Of a stretch of DNA of 45,471 bases, positions 36,165-45,240 are shown in pieces (positions within the stretch are counted from its first letter, which is position 1; each line of letters starts with the position of its first letter). This stretch comes from Bacteroidales bacterium (lineage in GTDB: Bacteria > Bacteroidota > Bacteroidia > Bacteroidales > JAAYJT01): NCBI GenBank assembly GCA_012522795.1, contig JAAYJT010000003.1, forward strand, positions 1 through 45,471, in the 5' to 3' direction. The notes under the pieces were generated by a model. It ran no database searches, had not been told where the DNA came from, and saw only the letters and a list, made by a program, of their open reading frames with translations. The position numbers and the translations under genes are program-made.

Positions 36165-37052
36165 TTACGCTTTTGGATGAGCTTGTTGATAAATATTTTT
36201 AATTCTTTCAATTGTATTATGAGTATATACCTGTGTGGCTGCAAGGCTGCTATGCCCAAGCAATTCTTTTATTGCATTGAGTTCGGCTCCATTGTTTAAC
36301 ATGGCAGTGGCAAATGTATGGCGGATAACATGAGGGCTTTTCCTTTTATGCGTAGTAATAAATTGCAGATTACGCTTTACTGTATTATAAATGAGTTCAG
36401 GATATGCCTTCTTACCTTTCACTGTAGTGATAAAATAATCTTCGTTTGCTAAATTACCGAATTCTTTTTTCTTAACCGAGACATATTCATTAATTATTTC
36501 TAATAGCGCCGAGTTAAACGGGATTATCCGCTGTTTGCTTCTTTTTCCCATAACAATAAGGGTCAAGGCACTTGTATTTATATCTTTGTGTTTTAATGCG
36601 ATTAATTCTGCAACCCTTATGCCTGTAGCAAAAAGTATTTCCAGGATCATTTTGCTTCTAATCCCTTTAAAGTTATTTTCAAAAATATCAGAATCAAGCA
36701 ATTGATTCATTTTTTCTGAATCAATAAAAAGTGGTAATCTATCAGGAGTTCTTGGTGCAACAACTTTCAGCATCGGGTTTTCTTTTACAAAATCCCATTT
36801 TATAAGAAATCTGAAATAAGATTTAAGAGTTGAGAGTTTGCGGTTTACTGAGCGTGCTGATATTCCACTTTCAAGTATTTGCGCAATCCAGGAACGGATT
36901 ATTAAACTGTCAGCATCTTTAATATGAGAAATAGCATAGGTTGATTGTAGAAAGTCTTTAAACTGTTCTAAATCAGCCTCGTAGGCAATAAGGGTGTGGG
37001 GAGAATAATGCTTTTCTGCAGCAAGATATCTAATAAATTCCTGAATGTGCAT
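36165..37052 (-). CDS. xerC: Tyrosine recombinase XerC/XerD-like
   Basis: This is a 295-residue protein. The N-terminal SAM-like core-binding domain (HIQEFIRYLAAEKHYSPHTL) is followed by the catalytic domain with Arg146 (ATGIRVAEL), Lys170, His241 and Arg244 (HVIRHTFAT), His267 (LLGHSSLAATQVYTH) and the nucleophile Tyr276. All catalytic residues are present. Its conserved context (rpsU-xerC-hpf) indicates the housekeeping chromosome-dimer resolvase rather than a phage integrase. Confidence 0.9.
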   Translation of the reverse strand: MHIQEFIRYLAAEKHYSPHTLIAYEADLEQFKDFLQSTYAISHIKDADSLIIRSWIAQILESGISARSVNRKLSTLKSYFRFLIKWDFVKENPMLKVVAPRTPDRLPLFIDSEKMNQLLDSDIFENNFKGIRSKMILEILFATGIRVAELIALKHKDINTSALTLIVMGKRSKQRIIPFNSALLEIINEYVSVKKKEFGNLANEDYFITTVKGKKAYPELIYNTVKRNLQFITTHKRKSPHVIRHTFATAMLNNGAELNAIKELLGHSSLAATQVYTHNTIERIKNIYQQAHPKA

Positions 37053-37178
37053 ATATAACGCAAATAAAGGTAACCTGATTTTAACACCTTATTAAAATCA
37101 ACGGCTAAAATACAAATTTGTTTTGATAAAGGCAAATTATGCCTTCAGGTTTGAAGAAAAAATCAGTTAATATTTAAA

Positions 37179-37373
37179 TTAACCGTTTTGTTCCAATTGT
37201 AAACGTTGGATATAAATGGCTTTGAGCCTTTCTTCACGCCTTTTAACGGAGGGTTTTGTGAATTTTTGTCTTTCGCGCACTTCCCTTACGACACCGGTTT
37301 TTTCAAATTTCCTTTTAAGCTTTTTTAAAGCTCTGTCAATGTTCTCGCCTTCTTTTACTGGTACAATGATCAT
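37179..37373 (-). CDS. rpsU: Ribosomal protein bS21
   Basis: This is a 64-residue basic protein: MIIVPVKEGENIDRALKKLK, FEKTGVVREVRERQKFTKPS and RREERLKAIYIQR. It is a small-subunit protein near the anti-Shine-Dalgarno region. It has its own promoter (37412-37441), and the 126-bp gap to xerC allows read-through transcription. Confidence 0.93.
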   Translation of the reverse strand: MIIVPVKEGENIDRALKKLKRKFEKTGVVREVRERQKFTKPSVKRREERLKAIYIQRLQLEQNG

Positions 37374-37411
37374 AAATATGAATGTAAATTATTGATTATT
37401 TTTTTGGGCTG

Positions 37412-37441
37412 CAAAGGTACGCATACTTTTTAAAAGAACAA
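37412..37441 (-). promoter_or_regulatory. Promoter of rpsU (TTG-N19-TACCTTTG)
   Basis: TTG at 37439-37441 and TACCTTTG at 37412-37419, 19 bp apart, are exact Bacteroidota boxes. They are followed by GCAGCCC and a predicted start about 32 nt before the rpsU ATG. It is the clearest promoter in the window. Confidence 0.7.
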
Positions 37442-37448
37442 GGCCTTT

Positions 37449-39632
37449 TTACAAATTATTTGTTAAATAATTCGTCATTAGCTTAAAAAGGTGCATTCTT
37501 GTATTTCCGCCGTATATGCCATGGTCTCGGTTCGGATATATCATAAGGTCAAACTGCTTTTTTGAATCAACCAGAGCATCAATCATAGCAATTGAGTTCT
37601 CAACATGAACGTTGTCATCGCCCGAACCATGAACTATTAATAGCTTTCCTTTCAGCAGTCCGGCAAAGTTAATTGGAGAATTTTCATCATATCCTTCAGA
37701 ATTCTCATCCGGAGTTCGCATAAAGCGTTCGGTATAGATATTATCATAGAAACGCCATGAACTAACCGGAGCTACGGCAATTCCGGTACTAAAATAATCG
37801 CTTCCTTTTGTCATACACAGCAATGCCATATACCCTCCATAGCTCCATCCAAAAACACCAATACGCTCTTTATCAATATATGGAAGAGAACCAAGATATT
37901 TGGCTGATTCTATCATATCAGTGGTTTCATATTTTCCAAGCTGCAGGTAAGTCATTTTCTTAAATTCCGCGCCACGTAACTGAGTTCCCCGCGGATCAAC
38001 AGAAACTACAATATAACCTTGTTGGGCAAGCATCTGAAACCATACAGTCTGCGAGCGTCCCCAGGTATTTGTTACAGTTTGCGAGCCGGGACCTCCATAA
38101 ACATATATAAGTACGGGATGTTTTTTTCCGGGGTCGAAATAAGGAGGCTTTAGCATCCATCCGTTTAAAACAACATCTTCGCTGGTGGTAAATTTAAAAA
38201 AATCAATATCGGAAAAATTAAATTCCTGAACAGTGCTTTTTACTCTGGCATTATCTTCAAGCACCCTTATTGTTTTACCTGTATTTGTATTCATTGTAAT
38301 ATAAGGAGGCTCATTTAAAGATTGTAAGGTTCCAATATAATATTGATAATTCTTACTGAAACTTGCTGAATTGGTTCCTGGACTGGCTGAAAGCAGCTTA
38401 TCGTCCTTACCATTTATTTTAATACTGTAAATTTCACGATCCATAGGCGAAACTTTTGCAGCCTGATAATATATTCTGTCATTTTTAGGATCTATTCCAT
38501 AAAGTGTGGTTACATCCCAATTTCCGGAGGTTATTGGTCTAATCATTTCACCATTGATATCGTACAGATAAATATGATTAAATCCACTTTTTTCACTGGT
38601 GATCAGAAAATGCTGTTTGTCACTCAAAAATGTAAGATCATTTGTAATATCAATATAATATTTGTTGTGTTCTTCGTAAATCACTTTCGATTTACCGGTT
38701 GTTGCATCGGCAAACAGTATTTCCAGATGATTCTGATGCCGGTTCAGTCGCTGTATTGCCAACGTTGAAGGATCTGTAGCCCATTGCATACGTGGGAGAT
38801 AAATGTCAGTTTCTTTACCGGTATCAACATTAATGATTGATCCATCCGATACACTATATATATGTATGGTCACAACTGAATTATCTTCGCCTGCTTTTGG
38901 ATACTTGAATTTATGATGATCCGGATATAGCTCACCATAATTTACCATCCAGAATTCCTTTACTTGGCTTTCGTCAAAACGCATGAAAGCAATTTTTTTA
39001 CTATCAGGGGACCAATAAAACCCTTTTATAATTGCAAATTCTTCTTCGTAAACCCAGTCGGTGGTGCCATTAATAATATTTCTTTCAAGTCCGTCAAAAG
39101 TAATTTGGGTTTCAGTTCCTGTAAGTAAATCAACCATGAAAAGATTATTATCACGAACAAAAGCAACTTTTGTACCATCGGGCGAAAAATCGGCAAGGCG
39201 CTGCTTACCGCCATTACTTAGCGGAGTCAGTTTATTGTTTGTTCTGTCATAAACATAATAAAACGATTGGGTTGAATGTCTGTAAATTCTTTCTATTTCG
39301 GTTGGGATCAATATCTTGCTTTCATCAGGGCTAAAAGTATAACTGAAAAACCTTATTGGTTTTTCAGCACCTTCCGGAATGAGCAGCCCATCATGAAGTA
39401 TGGTTTGAACCAGCTTCCCATCGCTGTATCTGTACTGATTAATTGAATCCTTTTCTTTAACAGTGTAATGAATACCATCATTCATTGATAGAAGCCCATA
39501 TATGCCTTTAGGATTAAATTTACCTGATTCCCAGATGTCTTCGAGTGTTATTTGTTTTTGTTCTTCCTGAGCGGCTGCATTCAGTAATAGCCCTGATAAA
39601 ATAACCAATGCAACTAGTTTTCTAAGCTTCAT
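37449..39632 (-). CDS. Secreted dipeptidyl peptidase IV-like S9 peptidase
   Basis: This is a 727-residue protein. A signal peptide (about 1-21, ALVILSGLLLNAAAQ) precedes an 8-blade beta-propeller of the DPPIV N-terminal type (DWVYEEEF, the Glu motif that holds the substrate N-terminus, at about 190-200). The alpha/beta-hydrolase domain has VYGGPGSQ, the nucleophile GWSYGGYM (Ser near 596), Asp in GSGDDNVH (about 670) and His in RDHGIYGG (about 702). It cleaves X-Pro dipeptides from periplasmic oligopeptides. It ends 75 bp upstream of rpsU. Confidence 0.9.
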   Translation of the reverse strand: MKLRKLVALVILSGLLLNAAAQEEQKQITLEDIWESGKFNPKGIYGLLSMNDGIHYTVKEKDSINQYRYSDGKLVQTILHDGLLIPEGAEKPIRFFSYTFSPDESKILIPTEIERIYRHSTQSFYYVYDRTNNKLTPLSNGGKQRLADFSPDGTKVAFVRDNNLFMVDLLTGTETQITFDGLERNIINGTTDWVYEEEFAIIKGFYWSPDSKKIAFMRFDESQVKEFWMVNYGELYPDHHKFKYPKAGEDNSVVTIHIYSVSDGSIINVDTGKETDIYLPRMQWATDPSTLAIQRLNRHQNHLEILFADATTGKSKVIYEEHNKYYIDITNDLTFLSDKQHFLITSEKSGFNHIYLYDINGEMIRPITSGNWDVTTLYGIDPKNDRIYYQAAKVSPMDREIYSIKINGKDDKLLSASPGTNSASFSKNYQYYIGTLQSLNEPPYITMNTNTGKTIRVLEDNARVKSTVQEFNFSDIDFFKFTTSEDVVLNGWMLKPPYFDPGKKHPVLIYVYGGPGSQTVTNTWGRSQTVWFQMLAQQGYIVVSVDPRGTQLRGAEFKKMTYLQLGKYETTDMIESAKYLGSLPYIDKERIGVFGWSYGGYMALLCMTKGSDYFSTGIAVAPVSSWRFYDNIYTERFMRTPDENSEGYDENSPINFAGLLKGKLLIVHGSGDDNVHVENSIAMIDALVDSKKQFDLMIYPNRDHGIYGGNTRMHLFKLMTNYLTNNL

Positions 39633-39729
39633 AACGATAGTGAATTTTAAATTGAAGCCCCAAAAATAAATTTTTATTCTGAAAAGGTTGCTTAATAATG
39701 CATCAGAAATATATTATCGAGATAAAAAA

Positions 39730-39761
39730 TTGATCTGCTTTGAGCGATATGTGTAAATTTG
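39730..39761 (+). promoter_or_regulatory. Promoter upstream of the DUF4271 gene (TTG-N21-TAAATTTG)
   Basis: TTG at 39730-39732 and TAAATTTG at 39754-39761 with 21-bp spacing match the consensus and predict a leader of about 48 nt. Facing it in the same 183-bp gap, a TATTTTTG box on the minus strand (about 39670) may serve the peptidase gene. Confidence 0.5.
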
Positions 39762-39815
39762 TTGCTCGTTTTATAAAATGTTTGTTTACAATAATAAAGC
39801 TAATCAAGCGGCAGC

Positions 39816-40655
39816 ATGGCCTGGGATTCAGTATATTTATTGCCTTTTAATATTCTAAAGCAGGAGTATTACGAACCTGTTTATTTTACAGATGATTCCG
39901 TATTAAGAAGTCCTGCTGTCGATCTGTTTCCAGGATTGGTTACAATGACAATTGAGCCTGAAACACACTTGCCCAGACCCGACCGGGGAGATAGAATCAT
40001 AGATTCTAATTACGATTGGATAACTGTATTATTTTTAGCATGTATCATCCTTATTACCATTGCTAAGAATAATTTCCCAAAACGGATAACACAATTGTTC
40101 AAAGCCAGTATTATCCCGCGTGCAACAGCACAACTGCACAGGCAGGGCAATCCTTTTACCGAACAGATAACCCTGATACTCGGAATTATTTATTTGCTTA
40201 CTTCCTCGCTTTTTGTCTTCCTTATTCTTGATAATTATGTTGCACTGCCCGATTTTGATTTAAGAACCGAAATTTTCTTTGCCTTGATTGTTGCAGCTAA
40301 TGGTTTGTATTGGCTGTTTAAGGTGATACTTATTAAATTAATTGCTTATATCTTTAAAACCAAAGAAGCCTCATCGGCATATTTATTAAACAATCTGGTT
40401 TTTAATATGGCGGTTGGTTTGATTTTGCTGATATCTTTACCTTTTGTTGTTTATACAGGAGCTGCAACTGTTTTAAATATTACTATAATATTTATCTCGA
40501 TATTTCTGTTATACAGGGTTTTACGCAATGTACTTGTAGGTTTGTCAATAACATATTTCCCTTTGTTTTACTTAATAATTTATGTTTTCACCGTTGAGAT
40601 TGCACCATTGCTTATAATTGCAAAGCTTTTTCTGAACAATTTGGATAAAGTTTGA
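39816..40655 (+). CDS. DUF4271 membrane protein
   Basis: This is a 279-residue protein. A soluble N-terminus (about 1-68) precedes one helix (VLFLACIILITIA), a cytoplasmic-type loop with RATAQLHRQGNPFTEQIT, and about 6 further membrane helices. The pattern matches DUF4271, a Bacteroidota family of unknown function usually found just before hemD or rnpA. It starts the rnpA-side operon. Confidence 0.8.
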   Translation: MAWDSVYLLPFNILKQEYYEPVYFTDDSVLRSPAVDLFPGLVTMTIEPETHLPRPDRGDRIIDSNYDWITVLFLACIILITIAKNNFPKRITQLFKASIIPRATAQLHRQGNPFTEQITLILGIIYLLTSSLFVFLILDNYVALPDFDLRTEIFFALIVAANGLYWLFKVILIKLIAYIFKTKEASSAYLLNNLVFNMAVGLILLISLPFVVYTGAATVLNITIIFISIFLLYRVLRNVLVGLSITYFPLFYLIIYVFTVEIAPLLIIAKLFLNNLDKV

Positions 40656-40731
40656 AATGGTTTGATACTGCTGCTGAAAACACAATGTGAAGCATAGGGT
40701 TAATAACTCCCAAAATAATAACATTAACAGG

Positions 40732-41121
40732 ATGCCAAAATTTAAAAAGAATGAGAAGCTGGTCAGCCAAAACAAAATAGAGCTGCTGTTTAAAAGCGGA
40801 CAAACATTCTTTGAATATCCTTTTAAGGTATTTTGGCTAATGTCAGATGAATTACAGGAATATCCGGCTCAAATATTGATAAGTGTTCCGAAAAGAAGTT
40901 TTAAAAATGCTGTAACCCGTAATCTGATAAAAAGACGCATAAGCGAAATTTACAGAAAAAATAAAACGATATTTTATGAGAAATTAGCCGGAATGAACAG
41001 AAATTGCTTATTTGCGTTGATTTATACTGAACACAAAGTGTTGAATTCAGCTGATCTTGAACCCAAAATAATTGTAATTTTACAACGTTTAACACAGGAA
41101 AATGAAAAAATTGTTGGGTAG
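40732..41121 (+). CDS. rnpA: Ribonuclease P protein component
   Basis: This is about 129 residues from the ATG at 40732. An upstream GTG at 40687 would add 15 residues with no family similarity, so is rejected. It begins [20 protein letters not shown] and carries the diagnostic RNR motif in [21 protein letters not shown]. It binds RNase P RNA and pre-tRNA 5' leaders. It overlaps yidD by 20 bp and ends in TAG. Confidence 0.92.
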   Translation: MPKFKKNEKLVSQNKIELLFKSGQTFFEYPFKVFWLMSDELQEYPAQILISVPKRSFKNAVTRNLIKRRISEIYRKNKTIFYEKLAGMNRNCLFALIYTEHKVLNSADLEPKIIVILQRLTQENEKIVG

Positions 41122-41323
41122 ATTTTTTGTGCTGTTGATCCGTTTTTATCAATATGCCATTTCACCGTATCTTATGCCTTCGTGTCGTTACACACCATCG
41201 TGTTCAGAATATGGAATTGAAGCTATAAAAAAATACGGGTCGTTCAAGGGAGGATGGCTTACATTAAAACGTTTTCTTTCGTGCAATCCATGGGGTGGGA
41301 GTGGATATGATCCTGTGCCGTAA
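41102..41323 (+). CDS. yidD: Membrane protein insertion efficiency factor YidD
   Basis: This is a 73-residue protein with the whole YidD signature: [27 protein letters not shown] (three Cys), and [16 protein letters not shown]. It is membrane-associated and assists YidC-dependent insertion. Conserved rnpA-yidD coupling is seen directly as an overlap. Confidence 0.95.
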   Translation: MKKLLGRFFVLLIRFYQYAISPYLMPSCRYTPSCSEYGIEAIKKYGSFKGGWLTLKRFLSCNPWGGSGYDPVP

Positions 41324-41355
41324 ATTATTAATAATCAGATATCAATAAGAATATT

Positions 41356-43053
41356 ATGAATATAGTTAAATTAGCATTTCGGAAAAAGATAGCAGCAGGT
41401 TTCCTGGGGCTACTTTTGATTTTTACTCAAACCATTGCCTCTGCTCAGGTAAAGAGTGATTTTGAGATTGCAAAGAATCTCGACATTTTTGCAACTCTGT
41501 ACAGAACGTTGAATGCAAATTATGTGGATGACCTTAAACATGGAAAATTGTTTGAAACTGCCATTGAATCAATGCTCGAATCGCTTGACCCATATACTAA
41601 CTATATTCCTGAGACCCAGCGTGAGGATTATATGTTTATGACCACAGGGAAGTATGGAGGAATTGGTGCAGTTATTCAACAACGCGGCGATTATGTTATT
41701 GTCAGCGAACCTTATGAAGGGGCACCTGCTCATAAAGCCGGACTGATTGCTGGTGATAAAATCCTGGAGATAAACGGGCAGTCAGCTAAAAACAAATCGG
41801 TTTCTGATGTTAGCGCTATACTGAAAGGACAACCCGGAACTGATGTTAATGTGCTGATTGAACGGTTGAACCAGAAAGAACCTATGCTGATATCTATTAC
41901 CCGTGAAAATGTTAAGGTAAATGATATTCCATATTATGGTATGCTGGAAGATGATATTGCCTATATCAATCTTTCAGGGTTTACTCAAACAGCTTCTTCG
42001 GCAGTGAAAAAAGCATTCAAAGAACTTGAAAGCAAATCTGAAGTTAAAGGACTTATCATTGATCTTCGAGGTAATGGAGGTGGATTGCTCAATGAAGCAG
42101 TAGAGATTGTGGGGATGTTTGTTCCGCAGGGAGAAATGGTGGTTAGCACCAAAGGCAAGCTTAATGATTCGAACCGCGTTCATAAAACAATGTCTCAGCC
42201 CTTGGATCTCAAGATCCCGATTGTAGTTCTTGTGAACAATCATTCGGCTTCGGCTTCTGAAATTGTTGCAGGTGCTTTTCAAGACCTTGACAGAGCTGTA
42301 ATAGTAGGTCAAAGAACTTTGGGTAAAGGCTTGGTTCAGAATGTGATGCCGCTGGTTTATAACTCAAGTATTAAAGTAACGGTTGCCAAATATTATATTC
42401 CAAGTGGTCGTTGTATTCAGGCAATTGATTATTTCCATGAAGATGAAAACGGCGCTCCTTTGGTTATCCCTGATTCGCTGAAAACAGCTTTTAATACCCG
42501 TAATGGCAGAACCGTTTACGAATCGGCAGGAATAGAACCTGATGTTACCATTGACCCCAAAACATTGGGAAGCATCACAGTGGCGCTGATCTCAAATCAT
42601 TTGATATTTGATTTTGCAAACCAGTTTTATCAGAAAAACACAGAAATAGCACCCGCTGAAGAATTTGAAATTACTGATCAGATTTATGAAGAGTTCAAGG
42701 ATTTTGTATCAAAAAATAAAGTTGATTACCAGATAGCAGCCGAAAAATCATTGGAAAAGCTAAAGTCGTCATTAGGTGATGATATGACTGATAAAGCACG
42801 GGAATTTATTGAAGGGATGGAAAAAGAAATTGCATCTATCAAACAAAATGATCTGCTTACTTATGAAACTGAGATCAAGCAAATACTTCTATCTGAGATA
42901 GTTATCAGATATTATTTTCAGCGTGGCAGGGTAATAGCAACTTTAAATAAAGATGAGGTTGTGGAAAAGGCATTGGAGATTCTACATGATAATTACAAGT
43001 ATAAAGATGTTATTGGAAATGATTCGAAATCAAATACTAAAGGCAAAGGTTAA
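41356..43053 (+). CDS. C-terminal processing protease (S41 family, PDZ)
   Basis: This is a 565-residue protein. A signal peptide (about 10-31, AAGFLGLLLIFTQTIASAQ) is followed by a PDZ domain (about 95-180, GIGAVIQ…GAPAHKAGLIAGDKILEIN) and the protease core with GLIIDLRGNGGG. The catalytic Ser lies in NNHSASASEIVAGAF (near 297) and the Lys about 25 residues later in GQRTLGKGLVQN. The Ser-Lys dyad is intact. A C-terminal helical region follows (about 430-560). It degrades or trims periplasmic proteins. It lies 32 bp after yidD. Confidence 0.9.
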   Translation: MNIVKLAFRKKIAAGFLGLLLIFTQTIASAQVKSDFEIAKNLDIFATLYRTLNANYVDDLKHGKLFETAIESMLESLDPYTNYIPETQREDYMFMTTGKYGGIGAVIQQRGDYVIVSEPYEGAPAHKAGLIAGDKILEINGQSAKNKSVSDVSAILKGQPGTDVNVLIERLNQKEPMLISITRENVKVNDIPYYGMLEDDIAYINLSGFTQTASSAVKKAFKELESKSEVKGLIIDLRGNGGGLLNEAVEIVGMFVPQGEMVVSTKGKLNDSNRVHKTMSQPLDLKIPIVVLVNNHSASASEIVAGAFQDLDRAVIVGQRTLGKGLVQNVMPLVYNSSIKVTVAKYYIPSGRCIQAIDYFHEDENGAPLVIPDSLKTAFNTRNGRTVYESAGIEPDVTIDPKTLGSITVALISNHLIFDFANQFYQKNTEIAPAEEFEITDQIYEEFKDFVSKNKVDYQIAAEKSLEKLKSSLGDDMTDKAREFIEGMEKEIASIKQNDLLTYETEIKQILLSEIVIRYYFQRGRVIATLNKDEVVEKALEILHDNYKYKDVIGNDSKSNTKGKG

Positions 43054-43108
43054 AAAATATCTTAAAAAGGATTTAATTTTGTTCTCAGTTCTATGAAATA
43101 ACAAATGA

Positions 43109-43597
43109 ATGAAAGAAAATACTTTTCAGATTAAAATGACCCAGTATGATCACAGGAAAGAATTGCCTTTTGCTGATCAGGAATTGGTCAATTTAGCTTT
43201 TGAAGCCGCTCAGAATGCCTATTCTCCTTATTCTGGTTTTGCAGTCGGAGCTGCATTACGACTTGCCAATGGCGTGGTAGTTACAGGAAATAATCAGGAG
43301 AATGCTGCCTATCCTTCAGGACTTTGTGCCGAGCGTGTGGCAATGTTCTGTGCTGCATCGCAATATCGTGGAATAGCAATAGAATCAATAGCTATTGTTG
43401 CTCAAAATGAAAATTTTGATATTCATGAACCATTTACGCCTTGTGGGGCTTGCCGGCAGGTTATGGTCGAATATGAGCAGTTGCATCAGGTTAATTTGCG
43501 TGTTATACTTGCAACAAAATCAGGCAAATGTGTGGTTGTTGAGGGTATGGAAAATCTGTTGCCGCTGGCGTTTCTGGCTAAATATCTGAAGGAATAA
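43109..43597 (+). CDS. cdd: Cytidine deaminase
   Basis: This is a 162-residue zinc enzyme. It has the motif Cys73-Ala-Glu75 (GLCAERVAMF) and Cys112/Cys115 (PCGACRQV), with the substrate loop SPYSGFAVGAAL. It deaminates (deoxy)cytidine for pyrimidine salvage. The start at 43109 adds nine residues before a second ATG (MTQYDHRKEL) that is equally possible. A TAATTTTG box at 43074-43081 is a candidate promoter element. Confidence 0.9.
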   Translation: MKENTFQIKMTQYDHRKELPFADQELVNLAFEAAQNAYSPYSGFAVGAALRLANGVVVTGNNQENAAYPSGLCAERVAMFCAASQYRGIAIESIAIVAQNENFDIHEPFTPCGACRQVMVEYEQLHQVNLRVILATKSGKCVVVEGMENLLPLAFLAKYLKE

Positions 43598-43622
43598 CCT
43601 GTTAAATACAACAGTTAACAGG
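43598..43622 (+). terminator. Hairpin directly after cdd
   Basis: CCTGTTAA (43598-43605) and TTAACAGG (43615-43622) form a perfect 8-bp stem immediately after the cdd stop. It is followed by CTTTATAT, a poor T-tract, so termination is likely but not certain. Confidence 0.45.
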
Positions 43623-43712
43623 CTTTATATGAGAGATTTATCCTGCTCAGGGATTTCTATTACATAATTCACTAAAATAACTTGGCTTTTAAACTTACTT
43701 CAAGAAAATATC

Positions 43713-44582
43713 ATGAAAAGACTAATATTTATCCTCATTTTTATTATTACCACAAGTATTGGGTTTGCACAGAAACCAGCGTATTTGTTATATAATACAA
43801 AAGGCAAAACCACTAATTATTCAAAGCTTCTGAAAGATGCCATGAATGCTGACATAGTTTTGTTTGGCGAGTTGCATAATAATCCGGTTTGTCACTGGTT
43901 ACAGCTTGAACTTGCAAAGGATCTTTATTCAGAAGTCGCGGACAGACTTATTCTGGGTGCAGAAATGTTTGAAAGTGATAATGCAATGCTTATAAACGAA
44001 TATATTGGTGATAAGATCAAAACACGCAATTTTGAAGCCGAAGCCAAATTGTGGCCAAACTATAAAACTGATTACAAGCCGCTTATTGAATTTGCCCGTG
44101 AAAACGGACTTTCTTTTATTGCCTCAAATATACCGCGGCGTTACGCAGCAATGGTAAACTCCGGTGGATTTGAAGCACTTGAAACGCTTTCGGATAAAGC
44201 AAAAGAGCTTATTGCTCCTCTCCCTGTTGAGTTTGACCCGGAATTGCCGCAATACGAAAAAATGGCGTCAATGATGGGTGGGCAAATGGGTGATCATGTA
44301 AGCAACAATACAGTAAAAGCACAAGCTATTAAAGATGCGACAATGGCGCACTTTATTCTTGATAACTTTAAACCCGGTAAGGTTTTCCTCCATTTTCACG
44401 GCAGTTTTCACAGCGATTTTTTCGAGGGCATTATGTGGTATTTACAACAACAAAACAAAGACCTGAAAATAGTAACATTAAGCAGCGTTGAACTTGATGA
44501 TGTGGATGATTTTCCTGAAGAGAAAAAAGGAGCTGCCGATTATATTCTTGCCATTCCATCAACAATGACAAAAACTCATTGA
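43713..44582 (+). CDS. ChaN-family haem-binding-type exported protein
   Basis: This is a 289-residue protein. A signal peptide (about 1-20, LIFILIFIITTSIGFAQ) is followed by a ChaN-like fold: ADIVLFGELHNNPVCHW, LGAEMFESDNA, FIASNIPRRYAAMV and VFLHFHGSFHSDFFEGI. ChaN proteins bind haem and are linked to iron acquisition in other bacteria. No lipobox Cys is seen, so it is probably periplasmic. It ends 43 bp before the convergent TonB-receptor fragment, which is compatible with an iron-uptake neighbourhood. Confidence 0.8.
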   Translation: MKRLIFILIFIITTSIGFAQKPAYLLYNTKGKTTNYSKLLKDAMNADIVLFGELHNNPVCHWLQLELAKDLYSEVADRLILGAEMFESDNAMLINEYIGDKIKTRNFEAEAKLWPNYKTDYKPLIEFARENGLSFIASNIPRRYAAMVNSGGFEALETLSDKAKELIAPLPVEFDPELPQYEKMASMMGGQMGDHVSNNTVKAQAIKDATMAHFILDNFKPGKVFLHFHGSFHSDFFEGIMWYLQQQNKDLKIVTLSSVELDDVDDFPEEKKGAADYILAIPSTMTKTH

Positions 44583-44625
44583 CAGGTATATCCTTTGTGT
44601 TCTGAAAGTTTTGTCTGAGAAATAC

Positions 44626-45240
44626 TCAGAATCTGTATCCAATTCTAAAAAGAATCAATCTTCCCGGACTTTCGCTCAGTCTGTCGTCAATATATTTTTT
44701 GCTGAAAAGATTATCAATTTGTAAAGCAGCGGTATAGTGCTTTTTAAAGGTTTTGTCGAACCGGATATTCAAAATAAAGTGGTCATCAAACATATCAGTG
44801 AAGAAATATTCAGTATCAATGATATTCCATTCGTTTATCCAGGTTTTACCATAATATTTGGCAAGAACTGAAGTATTGAAATATTTCTGATTCCATCTTA
44901 TCCCCCCTGATAATTTATGTTTTGGAATATCAGTCAGATATTTGCCTGTAAGAACCGAATCAACCTTCATGTCTTTCACTTCATGTTTTATAATTCTGGC
45001 ACTGGTAAGAGTGTAATTACCAAAACAGGTCAGATTTTCATTAAAATCATATCTGATTTCTGCTTCCACACCACTGATCTCTACTTTCCCGATATTACTT
45101 TTTGTTATAATGGGAGCGCGCCGGTAACCCATGTTTACAGTATCTCCCGTGCTGGTGTAATACATGAAGTTTTCGCCTATGCTATAAAACAATGAAGCGG
45201 TCAGCATTAATTTATTATTTATTGAACTTGCGTAAGTTAA
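44626..45240 (-). pseudogene. TonB-dependent receptor, C-terminal fragment
   Basis: About 200 residues of outer-membrane beta-barrel are present: NKLMLTASLFYSIGENFMYY, the GVEAEIRYDF and NYTLTSARI strands, DIPKHKLSGGIRW, NLFSKKYIDD and the terminal RLILFRIGYRF ending in Phe, as required for BAM recognition. A full receptor has about 600-800 residues; the plug and most of the barrel are missing. Sequence similarity fades around 45230-45250, where a plus-strand open frame begins, suggesting an insertion or rearrangement. Confidence 0.7.

Noticed and set aside
36165-37052. xerC as the integrase of the addA-linked array
   Set aside because: It lies 27 kb away between rpsU and hpf, a conserved housekeeping position, and looks like the chromosomal Xer recombinase.
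40687-40731. Longer rnpA starting at GTG 40687
   Set aside because: The extra 15 residues (Asn-rich) have no family similarity, while the ATG at 40732 gives a normal N-terminus.
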